Source of the DNA: Arcobacter cloacae
GTDB lineage: Bacteria; Campylobacterota; Campylobacteria; Campylobacterales; Arcobacteraceae
Assembly: GCF_013201935.1 (NCBI RefSeq)
Contig: NZ_CP053833.1
Span: 1,922,001 to 1,986,000, forward strand
Reading direction: 5' to 3'
DNA length: 64,000 nucleotides
This document shows, one piece after another, positions 24,377-33,394 of this stretch (position 1 is the stretch's first letter; every line of letters begins with the position of its first letter). The position numbers and the translations under genes were made by a program. The notes under the pieces were generated by a model. It did not search any database, was not told the DNA's origin, and worked only from the letters and a program-made list of their open reading frames with translations.

Positions 24377-24697
24377 ATGTCAAAAAAAATATATTGTATT
24401 GCTTCATTTGAAGCAAAAGAGGGTTTAAATGAAGAGTTATTTAAAGTATTACAAGCTTTAGAACCACAAACACTAAGAGAAGATGGTTGTATTCAATACA
24501 TTGTTACAAAACATATAAGTCATCCAAATGCTACAGGAAAAAGCTTTCCTATAGTTTTTAATGAAATTTGGGAATCAAAAGAGGCATTTGAACTTCACTG
24601 TAACAAACCTTATATCAAAGAGTTTTTCCATAAACATTGTATTTTAGAAGATGGTCTTGTAAAAGATTATAATGTTTGTGTTTACAGTGATGAATAA
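24377..24697 (+). CDS. Antibiotic biosynthesis monooxygenase (ABM) domain protein
   Basis: The 106-residue product is a single ABM/YgiN-type ferredoxin-like domain. Typical elements are IYCIASFEAKEGLNEELFKV, LREDGCIQYIVTKHI, FNEIWESKEAFELHCNKPYI and the C-terminal strand. The family includes cofactor-free quinol monooxygenases such as YgiN and heme-degrading relatives. The conserved aromatic and His residues (WESKEAFELH) are present. It follows the GNAT gene by 9 bp and ends 3 bp before the convergent NicO-family gene. A specific substrate cannot be named. Confidence 0.85.
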   Translation: MSKKIYCIASFEAKEGLNEELFKVLQALEPQTLREDGCIQYIVTKHISHPNATGKSFPIVFNEIWESKEAFELHCNKPYIKEFFHKHCILEDGLVKDYNVCVYSDE

Positions 24698-24700
24698 TCC

Positions 24701-26161
24701 TTAAATAGTTATACTAAAAAATAGTAAAAGAGCTAAAATAAACATAAAAATTGGTGAAACTATTTCTAAAATATTTACCAATTTTTTTGATTTTTGCGAT
24801 ACTTTATGAATTGAAACTCCCAAAAAAGATGAAGCAAAAATCACAACTGCCATACCAAGACTAATACTAATACTAGCTAAAATCACAGCAAAATAAGTTT
24901 CCAATAAAAAAGCATAAACAAAAAGTAAAACTGTCCCTGGACAAGGAATAATTCCTGCACTTAAAACAAAAAGTAAATCCTGTTTTTTGCTTCTTGATTT
25001 TATTAAAACGGGACTTTGTTGAGCTGTTTTTACAAAATTTAAATTTTTATTTGGTTTTATATCAAATCTTGCTTGGTTTAAACGAACACAACAAGAACAA
25101 CTATTTGATTTTTTAGTAAGTTTTCTATACAAAATATATAAAGCTAAAAACATAATAATCAAAGCACTAAAATTTGTAATATACAAAATAGAGTCTTGCA
25201 TAAATCTATTCATAACACTTTGAAGTACAAAAACTGAAAACATAACTAAAATAAATGCTCCAATTATATGAACAAAAGCTGTTCCTAAAGAGATTAAAAA
25301 AGCTTCAAAATATGAACTCTTAAAAGAAGAAAAATATGAAAATGCCAAAGCCTTTCCATGTCCTGGACCAAGAGAATGAATAATTCCATAAATAAACGAT
25401 GCCATAAGTAAAAAAATAAGTGCAAATTTATCTTCACCTTTTTGGATTTTTACTAAATACTCTTTTATTGTTTGATTAAATTTCTCTAAAAGATTTTCTT
25501 CTTTTACAAGCTGTTCTTCTTTTTGTTTTTCAACAATTTTTTCTTCTTTAATAACTTCTTTGTTTTCTTGAATAATCTCTTCTTTTTTATCTTCTTGAAC
25601 TTTTAAATCAGGAGCATCAATAGTAAAAATAACTTCATTTATGTTTGTTTGTTTTGAAACTTTATAAGGAATATACAATAACTGTTTTATATCTTCAAAA
25701 ATTATTGAAAAATACTCTTCTTTATCAACTATTTTTATATATAAAATATTTTTGTCATAAATTTTATAATTCAAATCAATGTTATATTCAAAACTCAAAG
25801 CATAATCTTTTAAATTTAATCTATAATTTTTCACCTCAAAGGGTAAAGATTTTTCATTTATTTTATTATCATAAGAGATTGTAGTTAAAAAATTTTTTGG
25901 TTCTAAATAATCAATCAAAGCGTTTTCAATTAATTTTAACTCTTTCTCATCAAAAGTTGCATCAAGATTTAAATCATAAATTTTTAATAACTCTTTTGTA
26001 AATTCACTTGGAAAAGACCAAGTTACTTTTAGAGTTTTTATATACTCTTTATCTGCTTTTATTTGGGTTGATACATGAGTTTTTGGGGAATAAATAGAGC
26101 ATAAAGAGCATCCAAAAAGGATACCCTTTAAAAATAAAAGTATAAATAAATATCTAATCAT
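24701..26161 (-). CDS. NicO-family metal transporter with DUF1007-like N-terminal domain
   Basis: The 486-residue product has a signal peptide (MIRYLFILLFLKGILFGCSL), a periplasmic domain (residues about 25-190, DUF1007-like: LKVTWSFPSEFTKELLKIYD), a charged Lys/Glu linker (about 195-235), and a C-terminal membrane domain of six spans. The membrane domain holds the NicO motif HSLGPGHGKALAFSYFSSFK and a second conserved patch, GIIPCPGTVLLFVYAFLLE. NicO/RcnA-type proteins move Ni, Co or related metals. Here it overlaps znuA by 4 bp and lies in a Zur-like regulated unit, so zinc import or exchange is the likely job. No ZnuB or ZnuC gene is present. A cysteine-rich loop (SNSCSCCVRL) may bind metal. 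Confidence 0.8.
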   Translation of the reverse strand: MIRYLFILLFLKGILFGCSLCSIYSPKTHVSTQIKADKEYIKTLKVTWSFPSEFTKELLKIYDLNLDATFDEKELKLIENALIDYLEPKNFLTTISYDNKINEKSLPFEVKNYRLNLKDYALSFEYNIDLNYKIYDKNILYIKIVDKEEYFSIIFEDIKQLLYIPYKVSKQTNINEVIFTIDAPDLKVQEDKKEEIIQENKEVIKEEKIVEKQKEEQLVKEENLLEKFNQTIKEYLVKIQKGEDKFALIFLLMASFIYGIIHSLGPGHGKALAFSYFSSFKSSYFEAFLISLGTAFVHIIGAFILVMFSVFVLQSVMNRFMQDSILYITNFSALIIMFLALYILYRKLTKKSNSCSCCVRLNQARFDIKPNKNLNFVKTAQQSPVLIKSRSKKQDLLFVLSAGIIPCPGTVLLFVYAFLLETYFAVILASISISLGMAVVIFASSFLGVSIHKVSQKSKKLVNILEIVSPIFMFILALLLFFSITI

Positions 26162-27069
26162 TTATAACTATTTGCTATCTCTTTTGCAACTGTTAACATA
26201 TTATTATGCCAGTCATCTGATAATGGATTTATAGCTACAACATTTGCACCAATATTTGAAGAGATAGTTTTTGCACTATTTTGTGAAAATTGAGGTGATA
26301 CAAAAACAATTTTTATATCATGTTTTTTTGCTTCTTCTACAAGTTTAACTAATTCATTAGGTTTAGGTTCTTTACCTTCAACTTCTATAGAAATTTGTTC
26401 TATTTCATATCTTTTTGCAAAATATCCCCAAGATGGGTGGAACACCATAAATGCCTTACCTTTATGTGGAGCTAAAATATTTTTAATTTCTACATCCAAT
26501 TCATCTAACTCTTTTATAAATTCTTCATAATTTGCTTTGAAAAAATCGCTATTTTGTGCATCAATTTTTATCATAGCTTCATAAATGTTTTTTACTTGAA
26601 TTTTTACAGAGGCTGGATCAAGCCAAATATGTGGGTCTAAACCTGAATGTTCATGTTTATCTTTGTGTTCGTGTTTGTGTTCATGCTTATGTGAATGATT
26701 ATGACCTTTATGATCATCTTCTTCCTCATGATGTGTATGTGCTACCATCTCTATTTTTTCTATTCCAATAGTTGTATCTACAAAAACTGTATTTTTTACA
26801 TTTTGTTTAAATTTTTTAATCCAAACTTTTTCAAAAGGGTCTCCAACTAAAAAATAAGCTTTAGAATTCATCAAAGATTTCATCTGAGATGGTTTTGGTT
26901 CATAATTATGAGGAGATGCTCCTGGCTTTACCATCACATTAATTTCATATTTATCTTTTACAATTTTTTCAACAAAATATTTTTGAGGAAGTATATTAAC
27001 TGTTAGTTCTGGTTTTGAAGCATATAGAAACGAAACCAAAGCTATAAATAAAAAAATTATTTTTTTCAC
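26158..27069 (-). CDS. znuA: Zinc ABC transporter substrate-binding protein
   Basis: I choose the GTG start at 27069 because AAGGA lies 7 bp upstream and the signal peptide then begins cleanly (VKKIIFLFIALVSFLYASKP). A TTG at 27090 would put the operator inside the coding sequence. The mature protein has the ZnuA metal site: His in GASPHNYEP, a His/Asp-rich loop (HTHHEEEDDHKGHNHSHKHE and on to residue 150), HIWLDP, FHPSWGYFAKRYEIEQISIE and a C-terminal Asp site. It binds Zn2+ in the periplasm and passes it to a permease. It is the first gene of a two-gene unit with the NicO-family transporter, under a Zur-like operator. Confidence 0.9.
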   Translation of the reverse strand: MKKIIFLFIALVSFLYASKPELTVNILPQKYFVEKIVKDKYEINVMVKPGASPHNYEPKPSQMKSLMNSKAYFLVGDPFEKVWIKKFKQNVKNTVFVDTTIGIEKIEMVAHTHHEEEDDHKGHNHSHKHEHKHEHKDKHEHSGLDPHIWLDPASVKIQVKNIYEAMIKIDAQNSDFFKANYEEFIKELDELDVEIKNILAPHKGKAFMVFHPSWGYFAKRYEIEQISIEVEGKEPKPNELVKLVEEAKKHDIKIVFVSPQFSQNSAKTISSNIGANVVAINPLSDDWHNNMLTVAKEIANSYK

Positions 27070-27086
27070 TTTATTATCCTTTATTT

Positions 27087-27149
27087 GCAACTTAGTTGCG
27101 ATGTTTTTTGTGATTTTAATTTAAAATTTCTTTGATGCAACTTAGTTGT
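27087..27149. promoter_or_regulatory. Two Zur-type operators between znuA and the fur-family gene
   Basis: GCAACTTAGTTGC (27087-27099, perfect palindrome) and GCAACTTAGTTGT (27137-27149) begin exactly 50 bp apart. They lie in the divergent promoter region, 18 bp before the znuA start and 38 bp before the regulator start. Spacing and position fit a Fur-family dimer site controlling both genes, most likely in response to zinc. Confidence 0.85.
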
Positions 27150-27174
27150 AAAACTAAATTTAAAAAAAAATTGA

Positions 27175-27187
27175 TATAATCTTAGTA
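27175..27187 (+). promoter_or_regulatory. TATAAT -10 box immediately before the fur-family ATG
   Basis: TATAAT occupies 27175-27180 and the ATG starts at 27187, so transcription should begin at or next to the start codon. No Shine-Dalgarno is visible between them. The mRNA may be leaderless. Confidence 0.55.
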
Positions 27188-27558
27188 TGAATAAAGTAGA
27201 TAATTTAACAAACCTTACGAATATTAAGCTCACAAGTGCTAGAAAATCTATACTTGAACTCTTAATTAAGTCAAATAAGCCTCTATCTTATGAAGATATG
27301 AAAGATAATATTTCTATGGATAAGGCAACTTTTTATAGAAATATTACAATTTTTGAAGAAGAAAATATAATAAGTTCTTTTGAATCAAATGATAAAAAAA
27401 GATATTTTGAAATAAAAAGAGTTGCGCACTCTCACTTTATTTGTTCTTCATGTTCAAAAATAGAGTGTATTCATCAAGCAATAGAAATAAAACTTGATAA
27501 TCATCAAATTGATACTATCATTATAAAAGGCTTGTGTTCGGACTGTTTGAAGAATTAA
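27187..27558 (+). CDS. Fur-family regulator, probably Zur
   Basis: The 123-residue product has the Fur winged helix (LTSARKSILELLIKSNKPLS, MDKATFYRNITIFEEENIIS) and a dimerisation/metal domain with HSHFICSSCSKIECI (C-x2-C plus His) and a C-terminal pair LCSDC. The two CxxC pairs form the usual structural zinc site. The DNA-binding helix has the typical ATFYRN variant of S/A-T-V-Y-R. It is divergent from znuA, with two identical-core palindromes between them, which makes a zinc-responsive repressor (Zur) most likely; PerR or Fur is less likely given the neighbours. The ATG appears leaderless. Confidence 0.85.
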   Translation: MNKVDNLTNLTNIKLTSARKSILELLIKSNKPLSYEDMKDNISMDKATFYRNITIFEEENIISSFESNDKKRYFEIKRVAHSHFICSSCSKIECIHQAIEIKLDNHQIDTIIIKGLCSDCLKN

Positions 27559-27623
27559 TTTATAAAAATTTAGAAAAAATAAGTTAGAATAGAAAACTTA
27601 TTCAAAATTTAGGAAGGTATAAA

Positions 27624-30449
27624 ATGTTGGAAACAATTGGTTTACCAATAATAGCTCTTTTGCCGTTTATTGGAGCACCTATAGTTGCTTATTTAGCAAC
27701 ATACAACCGTCTTGCCGCTGCTTGGGGTGCTGGAGTTATAACGGTTATGGCTTTTTCGGTACTTTTACTTTATATAAAGCTTCCCTTTGAAGGTATAACT
27801 ACCATTCAATCATGGACTTGGATTGAATCTATTGGATTACAATTTGCATTTAGATTAGATGGTCTTGGCTTATTATTTGCCTGTTTAATACTTGGTATTG
27901 GACTTCTTGTAATTATTTATGCAAGATATTATATTAGTGCAAAAGATTGTATGGGTAGATTTTATTCATACTTACTTCTTTTTATGGGTTCTATGCTTGG
28001 GATTGTTTTATCTGAAAATATAATTCAATTAGTTGTATTTTGGGAATTAACTTCTCTTAGTTCTTTTTTATTGATTAGTTATTGGCAACACAAAAAAGAG
28101 GGACGAGATGGTGCTAAAATGGCACTTACAATTACAGGAGCTGGTGGTCTTGCTATGCTTGCTGGGGTATTATTGCTTGGGCATATTGTTGGAAGTTATA
28201 ATTTAACAGATATTCTTGCAAATGGTGAACTAATTAAAAATCATGCACTTTATACTCCTATAATTATTCTTATTTTACTTGGTGTATTTACAAAATCAGC
28301 ACAATTTCCTTTCCATTTTTGGTTACCTCATGCAATGGCAGCACCAACACCAGTATCAGCATACTTACACTCAGCAACAATGGTAAAAGCTGGAATATTC
28401 TTACTAGCAAGATTATATCCATCTTTAAGTGGTACAACTGAATGGATTGTTTTAGTTAGTTTTGCTGGTATGGCTACACTTTTAATTGGTGCATTTACGG
28501 CTATGTTTAAACATGACTTAAAAGGTTTATTAGCCTATTCAACAATAAGTCATTTAGGTTTAATCACACTTTTATTTGGTTTTTCAACTCCTCTTGCTGC
28601 TGTTGCTGCTATTTTTCATATCATAAATCACGCAACTTTTAAAGCTTCACTTTTCATGGTTGCTGGAATTGTTGACCATGAAACAGGAACAAGAGATATG
28701 AGAAAACTAAGCGGTCTTTGGGCATTTATGCCTCATACTGCTACTTTAGCCATGGTTGCAGCTTCAGCAATGGCAGGAGTTCCACTGCTTAATGGATTCT
28801 TATCAAAAGAGATGTTTTTTGAAAGAGCCTTAGATGGAACAACAAGTATTAGTTTATTGATTCCTATTTTAGCAACCATAGCTGGTGTCTTTTCAGTTGC
28901 TTACTCTTTAAGATTTATACATGATGTGTTTTTTAATGGTAAAACAAAAGATTTACCTAAAACTCCACATGAACCACCAAGATTTATGAAAATTCCTGTT
29001 GATTTATTGGTAATTATCTGTTTTGCAGTTGGAACTATTCCTATGTTTACAGTTGCTCCTATGTTAGCAGTTGCTGTAATGGGTTCTTTACAAACAGAAT
29101 TACCGCAATATTCTCTTGCTATTTGGCATGGATTTAATACTCCACTTATTATGAGTATAATAGCTTTTGTTGGTGGTATTCTATTATATACACAAAGAAA
29201 AACAACTTTTGCTTTATATGAAAAATATTTAGAAAAAGTTGACGCTAGAGTTCCATTTAATTTATTAATGAAAGGTATTTTTAGTTTTTCAAATAAAATT
29301 ACTGCATCTTTTGATAAAAGTTCATTACAAAGCATGATAGCTTGGTTTATAGGAGCTTCACTTGTTATTGGTTTTGCTGGATTTACTTATGGAAATTCAC
29401 CATTATTTGGAAATAGAGAATTTTTAAGTGTAGACTGGATTAGTATAATAGCAGCTGGAATTTTAATATTTGCAACTTTTGCAACTGCATTTTTACACCA
29501 TAAAAGACTATTATCTTTAATTACTATTGGAATAGTTGGATTAATCGTTTCATTAATTTTTATTAAATTCTCAGCACCTGATTTAGCACTAACTCAATTA
29601 AGTGTTGAAGTTGTAACTATTGTTTTAATTTTATTAGCATTGTATTATTTACCTCAAACAACACCAAAAGAATCATCAAAATTAAGAATAAATAGAGATT
29701 TAATAATTTCTACTTTAGCTGCTGTTGGTGTGTTTGTATTAACTTTAGCCGTATTAAGTAGAGAATATACAACTATTGGTCAATACTTCTTAGAAAATTC
29801 TGTAAGCGGTGGTGGTGGAACAAACGTTGTAAACGTTATTTTAGTTGACTTTAGAGGATTTGATACACTAGGTGAGATTACAGTTCTTGCAATTGCTGGA
29901 CTTGGTATTTTTGCAATGCTTCAAGGGCTTAGACTATATGCACCAAAATATGATGAAAGAGGTTTTGCTTGGTCAAATGATATGCATCCACCAATGATGC
30001 AAACAGTTACAAGATTAGTTTTACCTTTAATGTTAATGGTATCTGTTTACATTTTCTTAAGAGGTCATAATTTGCCAGGTGGTGGATTTATAGCAGGACT
30101 TATTGCAGCTGTTGCTTTAATTGTTCAATATTTAGCAAATGGTATTGAATGGACAAAAGCAAAACTTAAATTTGAAAAAGAGTCACTTATTGCTTATGGA
30201 TTATTAGTAGCAACCATAACAGGACTTGTATCTATTCTTTTAGGATATCCATTCTTAACATCGGCATTTACTCATTTACATTGGCCAGTTGTTGGAGAAT
30301 TTGAAATTGCAAGTGCTATTGCATTTGACCTTGGAGTATTCTTAGTTGTTGTTGGTTCTACTGTTTTAATATTAGTTCAATTAGGACAATTAAGTAAAAA
30401 TTCTCACTCATTTAGTGAAAAAATAAAAGATGAAGAAGGTAAAAACTAA
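27624..30449 (+). CDS. mrpA: Na+/H+ antiporter subunit MrpA with fused MrpB domain
   Basis: The 941-residue product is the large subunit of the Mrp (Sha/Pha) antiporter. The N-terminal 480 residues form a NuoL-like proton channel (GRFYSYLLLFMGSMLGIVLS, HFWLPHAMAAPTPVSAYLHS, FKHDLKGLLAYSTISHLGLI with the conserved Lys and His). A NuoJ-like middle part follows, and the last 140 residues are an MnhB domain (MHPPMMQTVTRLVLPLMLMV, FLRGHNLPGGGFIAGLIAA), so A and B are fused as in many Gram-negative PhaAB proteins. It heads a seven-subunit operon with ATGA or near-zero spacings. The complex exports Na+ in exchange for protons at the inner membrane. AGGAAGG ribosome site. Confidence 0.95.
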   Translation: MLETIGLPIIALLPFIGAPIVAYLATYNRLAAAWGAGVITVMAFSVLLLYIKLPFEGITTIQSWTWIESIGLQFAFRLDGLGLLFACLILGIGLLVIIYARYYISAKDCMGRFYSYLLLFMGSMLGIVLSENIIQLVVFWELTSLSSFLLISYWQHKKEGRDGAKMALTITGAGGLAMLAGVLLLGHIVGSYNLTDILANGELIKNHALYTPIIILILLGVFTKSAQFPFHFWLPHAMAAPTPVSAYLHSATMVKAGIFLLARLYPSLSGTTEWIVLVSFAGMATLLIGAFTAMFKHDLKGLLAYSTISHLGLITLLFGFSTPLAAVAAIFHIINHATFKASLFMVAGIVDHETGTRDMRKLSGLWAFMPHTATLAMVAASAMAGVPLLNGFLSKEMFFERALDGTTSISLLIPILATIAGVFSVAYSLRFIHDVFFNGKTKDLPKTPHEPPRFMKIPVDLLVIICFAVGTIPMFTVAPMLAVAVMGSLQTELPQYSLAIWHGFNTPLIMSIIAFVGGILLYTQRKTTFALYEKYLEKVDARVPFNLLMKGIFSFSNKITASFDKSSLQSMIAWFIGASLVIGFAGFTYGNSPLFGNREFLSVDWISIIAAGILIFATFATAFLHHKRLLSLITIGIVGLIVSLIFIKFSAPDLALTQLSVEVVTIVLILLALYYLPQTTPKESSKLRINRDLIISTLAAVGVFVLTLAVLSREYTTIGQYFLENSVSGGGGTNVVNVILVDFRGFDTLGEITVLAIAGLGIFAMLQGLRLYAPKYDERGFAWSNDMHPPMMQTVTRLVLPLMLMVSVYIFLRGHNLPGGGFIAGLIAAVALIVQYLANGIEWTKAKLKFEKESLIAYGLLVATITGLVSILLGYPFLTSAFTHLHWPVVGEFEIASAIAFDLGVFLVVVGSTVLILVQLGQLSKNSHSFSEKIKDEEGKN

Positions 30450-30796
30450 TGGAAATATTACTAGCTTTAATCATTGCAATTCTTACAGGTGTTGGTGTTT
30501 TTTTAACACTAAGAGCTAGAACTTATCCTGTAGTTTTAGGTTTAACTTTATTAGCATATGCTGTTAACTTATTCTTGTTCGCTATGGGAAGATTAAATAT
30601 TAATATGGCTGCTATCATCCAAAACGATGTAACAAACTATGCAGATCCAATTCCTCAAGCTTTAGTTTTAACAGCTATTGTAATTAGTTTTGGAATGACT
30701 GCATTTGTTATTGTTTTATCACTTAAAGCTTACGGTGAAATGCACAGTGACCATGTTGATGGTAAAACAATTGAAGAAAAAGGAGAAAATAAATGA
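30449..30796 (+). CDS. mrpC: Mrp antiporter subunit C
   Basis: The 115-residue product has three membrane spans and is the NuoK-like subunit (IAILTGVGVFLTLRARTYPV, VVLGLTLLAYAVNLFLFAMG, PIPQALVLTAIVISFGMTAF). The D-P-I-P-Q-A-L-V-L-T-A-I-V-I motif is diagnostic for MnhC/MrpC. It overlaps mrpA by 1 bp and mrpD by 4 bp (ATGA), so the order A(B)-C-D is translationally coupled. It forms part of the membrane ion path of the antiporter. Confidence 0.95.
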   Translation: MEILLALIIAILTGVGVFLTLRARTYPVVLGLTLLAYAVNLFLFAMGRLNINMAAIIQNDVTNYADPIPQALVLTAIVISFGMTAFVIVLSLKAYGEMHSDHVDGKTIEEKGENK

Positions 30797-32304
30797 TGCA
30801 TACTCCAATTTTAACAGTTCTTCTTCCTTTAATAGTAGGTTTTGTTCTTTTAATTGTTAAAAGATACGGTTTAAAAACTCAACAAACTATCTCTTTATTA
30901 GCAGTTGGTTCATTGATTTTTATCTCTATTTTTTCTTTTATAAAAACTTCAACACAAGGTATACTTGTTTATAGTTTAGGAAATTGGGAAGCACCATTTG
31001 GTATTGTTTTAGTTTTAGATCAATTCTCAATTTTAATGGTATTAATAACTTCTTTATTAGCTTTTGGAGCATTATGGTATGCAATAAGTGAGGGAGTAGA
31101 TAAAAAAGGAGCACATTTTCATCCTTTATATCAATTACAACTTTTCGGAATAAATGGAGCTTTTTTAACAGGAGATTTATTTAACCTTTTTGTTTTCTTT
31201 GAAATTTTACTACTTGCAAGTTATAGTTTATTACTTCATGGACAAGGTGAAGGAAGAACAAAAGCAGGACTTCACTATGTAATTATAAATCTTGTAGGTT
31301 CAACTCTATTTTTATTTGCAGTTGGAACTTTATATGGAATTTTAGGAACTTTAAATATTGCAGATATGGCTTATAAAGTATCTACTTTAAGTCCTGATAA
31401 TGTGGGAATTGTTGCTGCTGCTGGTCTTTTACTTTTAGTAGTATTTGGATTAAAAGCAGCTATGTTCCCTCTATATTTATGGTTACCAAATGCTTATGGA
31501 AGAACAAGTGCTCCTATTGCTGCGTTATTTGCAATTATGACAAAAGTTGGAATTTATTCAATTATAAGAGTTCATGGTACTATTTTTGGAGCAAATGCTC
31601 AAGAATTAGCCTTTTATCACACTCCTTGGGTTTTATATATTGGTTTAATCACTCTTACTTTAGCAACTTTTGGTGTTTTAAGCGCAAAAGAGCTTAGAAA
31701 TCAAGTAGCTTATTTAGTTTTAGTATCTGTTAGTATTCTTTTAGTATCTATTGGGATTAATTCTAAAGAGGCATTAAGTGGAGCTATTTATTATATGATT
31801 CACTCTACACTTTTAGCAGGCGGTTTTTTCTTAGTTGCAGATATTATATTAAAAGCCCGAACAAGTGCTTGTCTTGAAACACAAATGCCAATTTTTCAAA
31901 AAGCAGTAATTATAGGAAGTCTATTTTTCATTTTTGCCATTGCAGCAGCTGGACTTCCACCATTATCAGGTTTCTTTGGAAAAATTATGATTTTAAATGC
32001 AGCACTAGAGCATAAACAAACAGCTTTAATTTTAACTGTTGTTTTAGCGAGTAGTTTACTTGTTATTGTAGCTTTAGCAAAAAGTGGAACAACTCTATTT
32101 TATGATACAACACCAAATGTTAAAGCATCAGAATACAAATTGTCAAAATCAACTTTAGCATCAATTTTTTATCTATTTGCTTTTGCACCTATTTTAGTAA
32201 TTTTTGCAAATCCAATTACTGAAATAACAAATCAAATAGCTAATAATTTATTTGATACAACTAGTTATTTATCAACTGTGTTAAATCTAAACGCAAGGCC
32301 TTAA
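30793..32304 (+). CDS. mrpD: Mrp antiporter subunit D
   Basis: The 503-residue product is a second NuoL/M/N-like channel with about 14 spans (LLPLIVGFVLLIVKRYGLK, NLFVFFEILLLASYSLLLHG, AAMFPLYLWLPNAYGRTSAP). The lysine in LLVVFGLKAAMFPLYLWLP and the glutamate in FVFFEILL are the conserved proton-path residues of the family. ATGA overlap with mrpC; the second ATG (30796) is an alternative start one codon later. The mrpE start follows 1 bp after the stop. It pairs with MrpA in proton translocation. Confidence 0.95.
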   Translation: MMHTPILTVLLPLIVGFVLLIVKRYGLKTQQTISLLAVGSLIFISIFSFIKTSTQGILVYSLGNWEAPFGIVLVLDQFSILMVLITSLLAFGALWYAISEGVDKKGAHFHPLYQLQLFGINGAFLTGDLFNLFVFFEILLLASYSLLLHGQGEGRTKAGLHYVIINLVGSTLFLFAVGTLYGILGTLNIADMAYKVSTLSPDNVGIVAAAGLLLLVVFGLKAAMFPLYLWLPNAYGRTSAPIAALFAIMTKVGIYSIIRVHGTIFGANAQELAFYHTPWVLYIGLITLTLATFGVLSAKELRNQVAYLVLVSVSILLVSIGINSKEALSGAIYYMIHSTLLAGGFFLVADIILKARTSACLETQMPIFQKAVIIGSLFFIFAIAAAGLPPLSGFFGKIMILNAALEHKQTALILTVVLASSLLVIVALAKSGTTLFYDTTPNVKASEYKLSKSTLASIFYLFAFAPILVIFANPITEITNQIANNLFDTTSYLSTVLNLNARP

Positions 32305-32305
32305 T

Positions 32306-32806
32306 ATGAAAAATAAAAATAGTTTTTTACCTCATCCAATTTTAAGTGTCATACTAGTTATTATTTGGTTATTGTTAAATAATACAGTTGCTGCTGGACA
32401 TATCGTATTAGGAATAGTTTTGGCTATCTTAATACCTTGGTTTACATCTAGTTTTTGGCAACAAAGAGTTTGTGTTGGAAGTCCTTTAACATTTTTTAAA
32501 TTCTCAGTTATTGTAATTTATGATATTGTAGTTGCAAACTTAACTGTTGCAAAACAAGTTATTGGTTCAAATGATAATTTAAATCCAAAATTCTTTAATC
32601 TTCCTTTAGATATCAAACACCCTTTAGGTATTAGTACATTAGCAAGTACAATATCTTTAACACCTGGAACTGTTAGTTGTGATTTAAGTGAAGATAAAAC
32701 TTACTTGATTATTCATGGTTTAGTTGTAGATGATGTAGAAGCAACTATTCAAGAGATTAAACAAAGATATGAAGCACCATTAATGGAGGTATTTAAACCA
32801 TGTTAG
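32306..32806 (+). CDS. mrpE: Mrp antiporter subunit E
   Basis: The 166-residue product matches MnhE/MrpE: two or three N-terminal spans (HPILSVILVIIWLLLNNTVA, AGHIVLGIVLAILIPWFTSS), a further hydrophobic segment (FKFSVIVIYDIVVANLTVAK) and a soluble C-terminal domain with LGISTLASTISLTPGTVSCD and a LIIHGL strand, all family hallmarks. It overlaps mrpF by 7 bp. It is a membrane-peripheral subunit needed for assembly and full transport activity. Confidence 0.92.
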   Translation: MKNKNSFLPHPILSVILVIIWLLLNNTVAAGHIVLGIVLAILIPWFTSSFWQQRVCVGSPLTFFKFSVIVIYDIVVANLTVAKQVIGSNDNLNPKFFNLPLDIKHPLGISTLASTISLTPGTVSCDLSEDKTYLIIHGLVVDDVEATIQEIKQRYEAPLMEVFKPC

Positions 32807-33069
32807 AATTTGTATTACCTGTAGCTTTTACTATGGTTACTATTGCAATGATTTTAAATATTTATAGATTAATCATTGGTCCAAGTGTTGCAGATAGAAT
32901 ATTATCTCTTGATACACTTTATATAAACTCTATAGCTTTATTAATAATTCTAAGTTTACATCTTGGAAATACTCTTTATTTTGAAGCCGCTTTATTAATT
33001 GCAGTTATGGGATTTGTTGGAACTGTTGCCCTTAGTAAATATTTACTTCGTGGCGATATTATGGAATAA
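32800..33069 (+). CDS. mrpF: Mrp antiporter subunit F
   Basis: The 89-residue product has three spans and the MnhF pattern VTIAMILNIYRLIIGPSVAD followed by RILSLDTLYINSIALLIILS and GFVGTVALSKYLLRGDI. The conserved G-P-x-x-x-D-R-x-x-x-L-D motif is complete. The start overlaps the end of mrpE and the stop lies 10 bp before mrpG. It is the smallest subunit with a proposed role in the cation path. Confidence 0.92.
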   Translation: MLEFVLPVAFTMVTIAMILNIYRLIIGPSVADRILSLDTLYINSIALLIILSLHLGNTLYFEAALLIAVMGFVGTVALSKYLLRGDIME

Positions 33070-33079
33070 AGGAGTCTTT

Positions 33080-33394
33080 ATGTTTGAAATAATTATATCA
33101 ATACTTGTATTCATAGGGGCTGTTTTTACCCTTATTGGTTCAATTGGACTTGTAAAATTACCTGACTTTTTTACAAGACTTCATGCACCAACAAAAGCTA
33201 CTACTCTTGGTGTTGGAGCTATTTTATTAGCTTCAACCCTATATTTTACTTTTAAAACTGGGGATTTAAGTCTTCATGAAGTTTTAATTACTCTATTTTT
33301 ATTTATAACAGCACCTGTTAGTGCTCATTTAATGGCAAAATCAGCTATTCATATTAAAAAAAATGAAGATAAAAAGAAAGAACAACAAATTTGA
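33080..33394 (+). CDS. mrpG: Mrp antiporter subunit G
   Basis: I place the start at the ATG at 33080 because AAAGGAG lies 6 bp upstream and the protein then matches the family from its first residue (MFEIIISILVFIGAVFTLIG). A longer frame from 32999 lies mostly inside mrpF. The 104-residue product has three spans and the MnhG signature GLVKLPDFFTRLHAPTKATT, followed by LFLFITAPVSAHLMAKSAIH. It closes the operon; the stop lies inside a terminator stem. Confidence 0.93.
   Translation: MFEIIISILVFIGAVFTLIGSIGLVKLPDFFTRLHAPTKATTLGVGAILLASTLYFTFKTGDLSLHEVLITLFLFITAPVSAHLMAKSAIHIKKNEDKKKEQQI

Noticed and set aside
28901-29335. Antisense open frame within mrpA
   Set aside because: It mirrors the strongly conserved mrpA coding sequence and has no ribosome site; codon use belongs to the mrpA strand.
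32999-33079. Longer N-terminus for mrpG
   Set aside because: The extension lies inside mrpF and lacks a ribosome site, while the ATG at 33080 has AAAGGAG and matches the family start.
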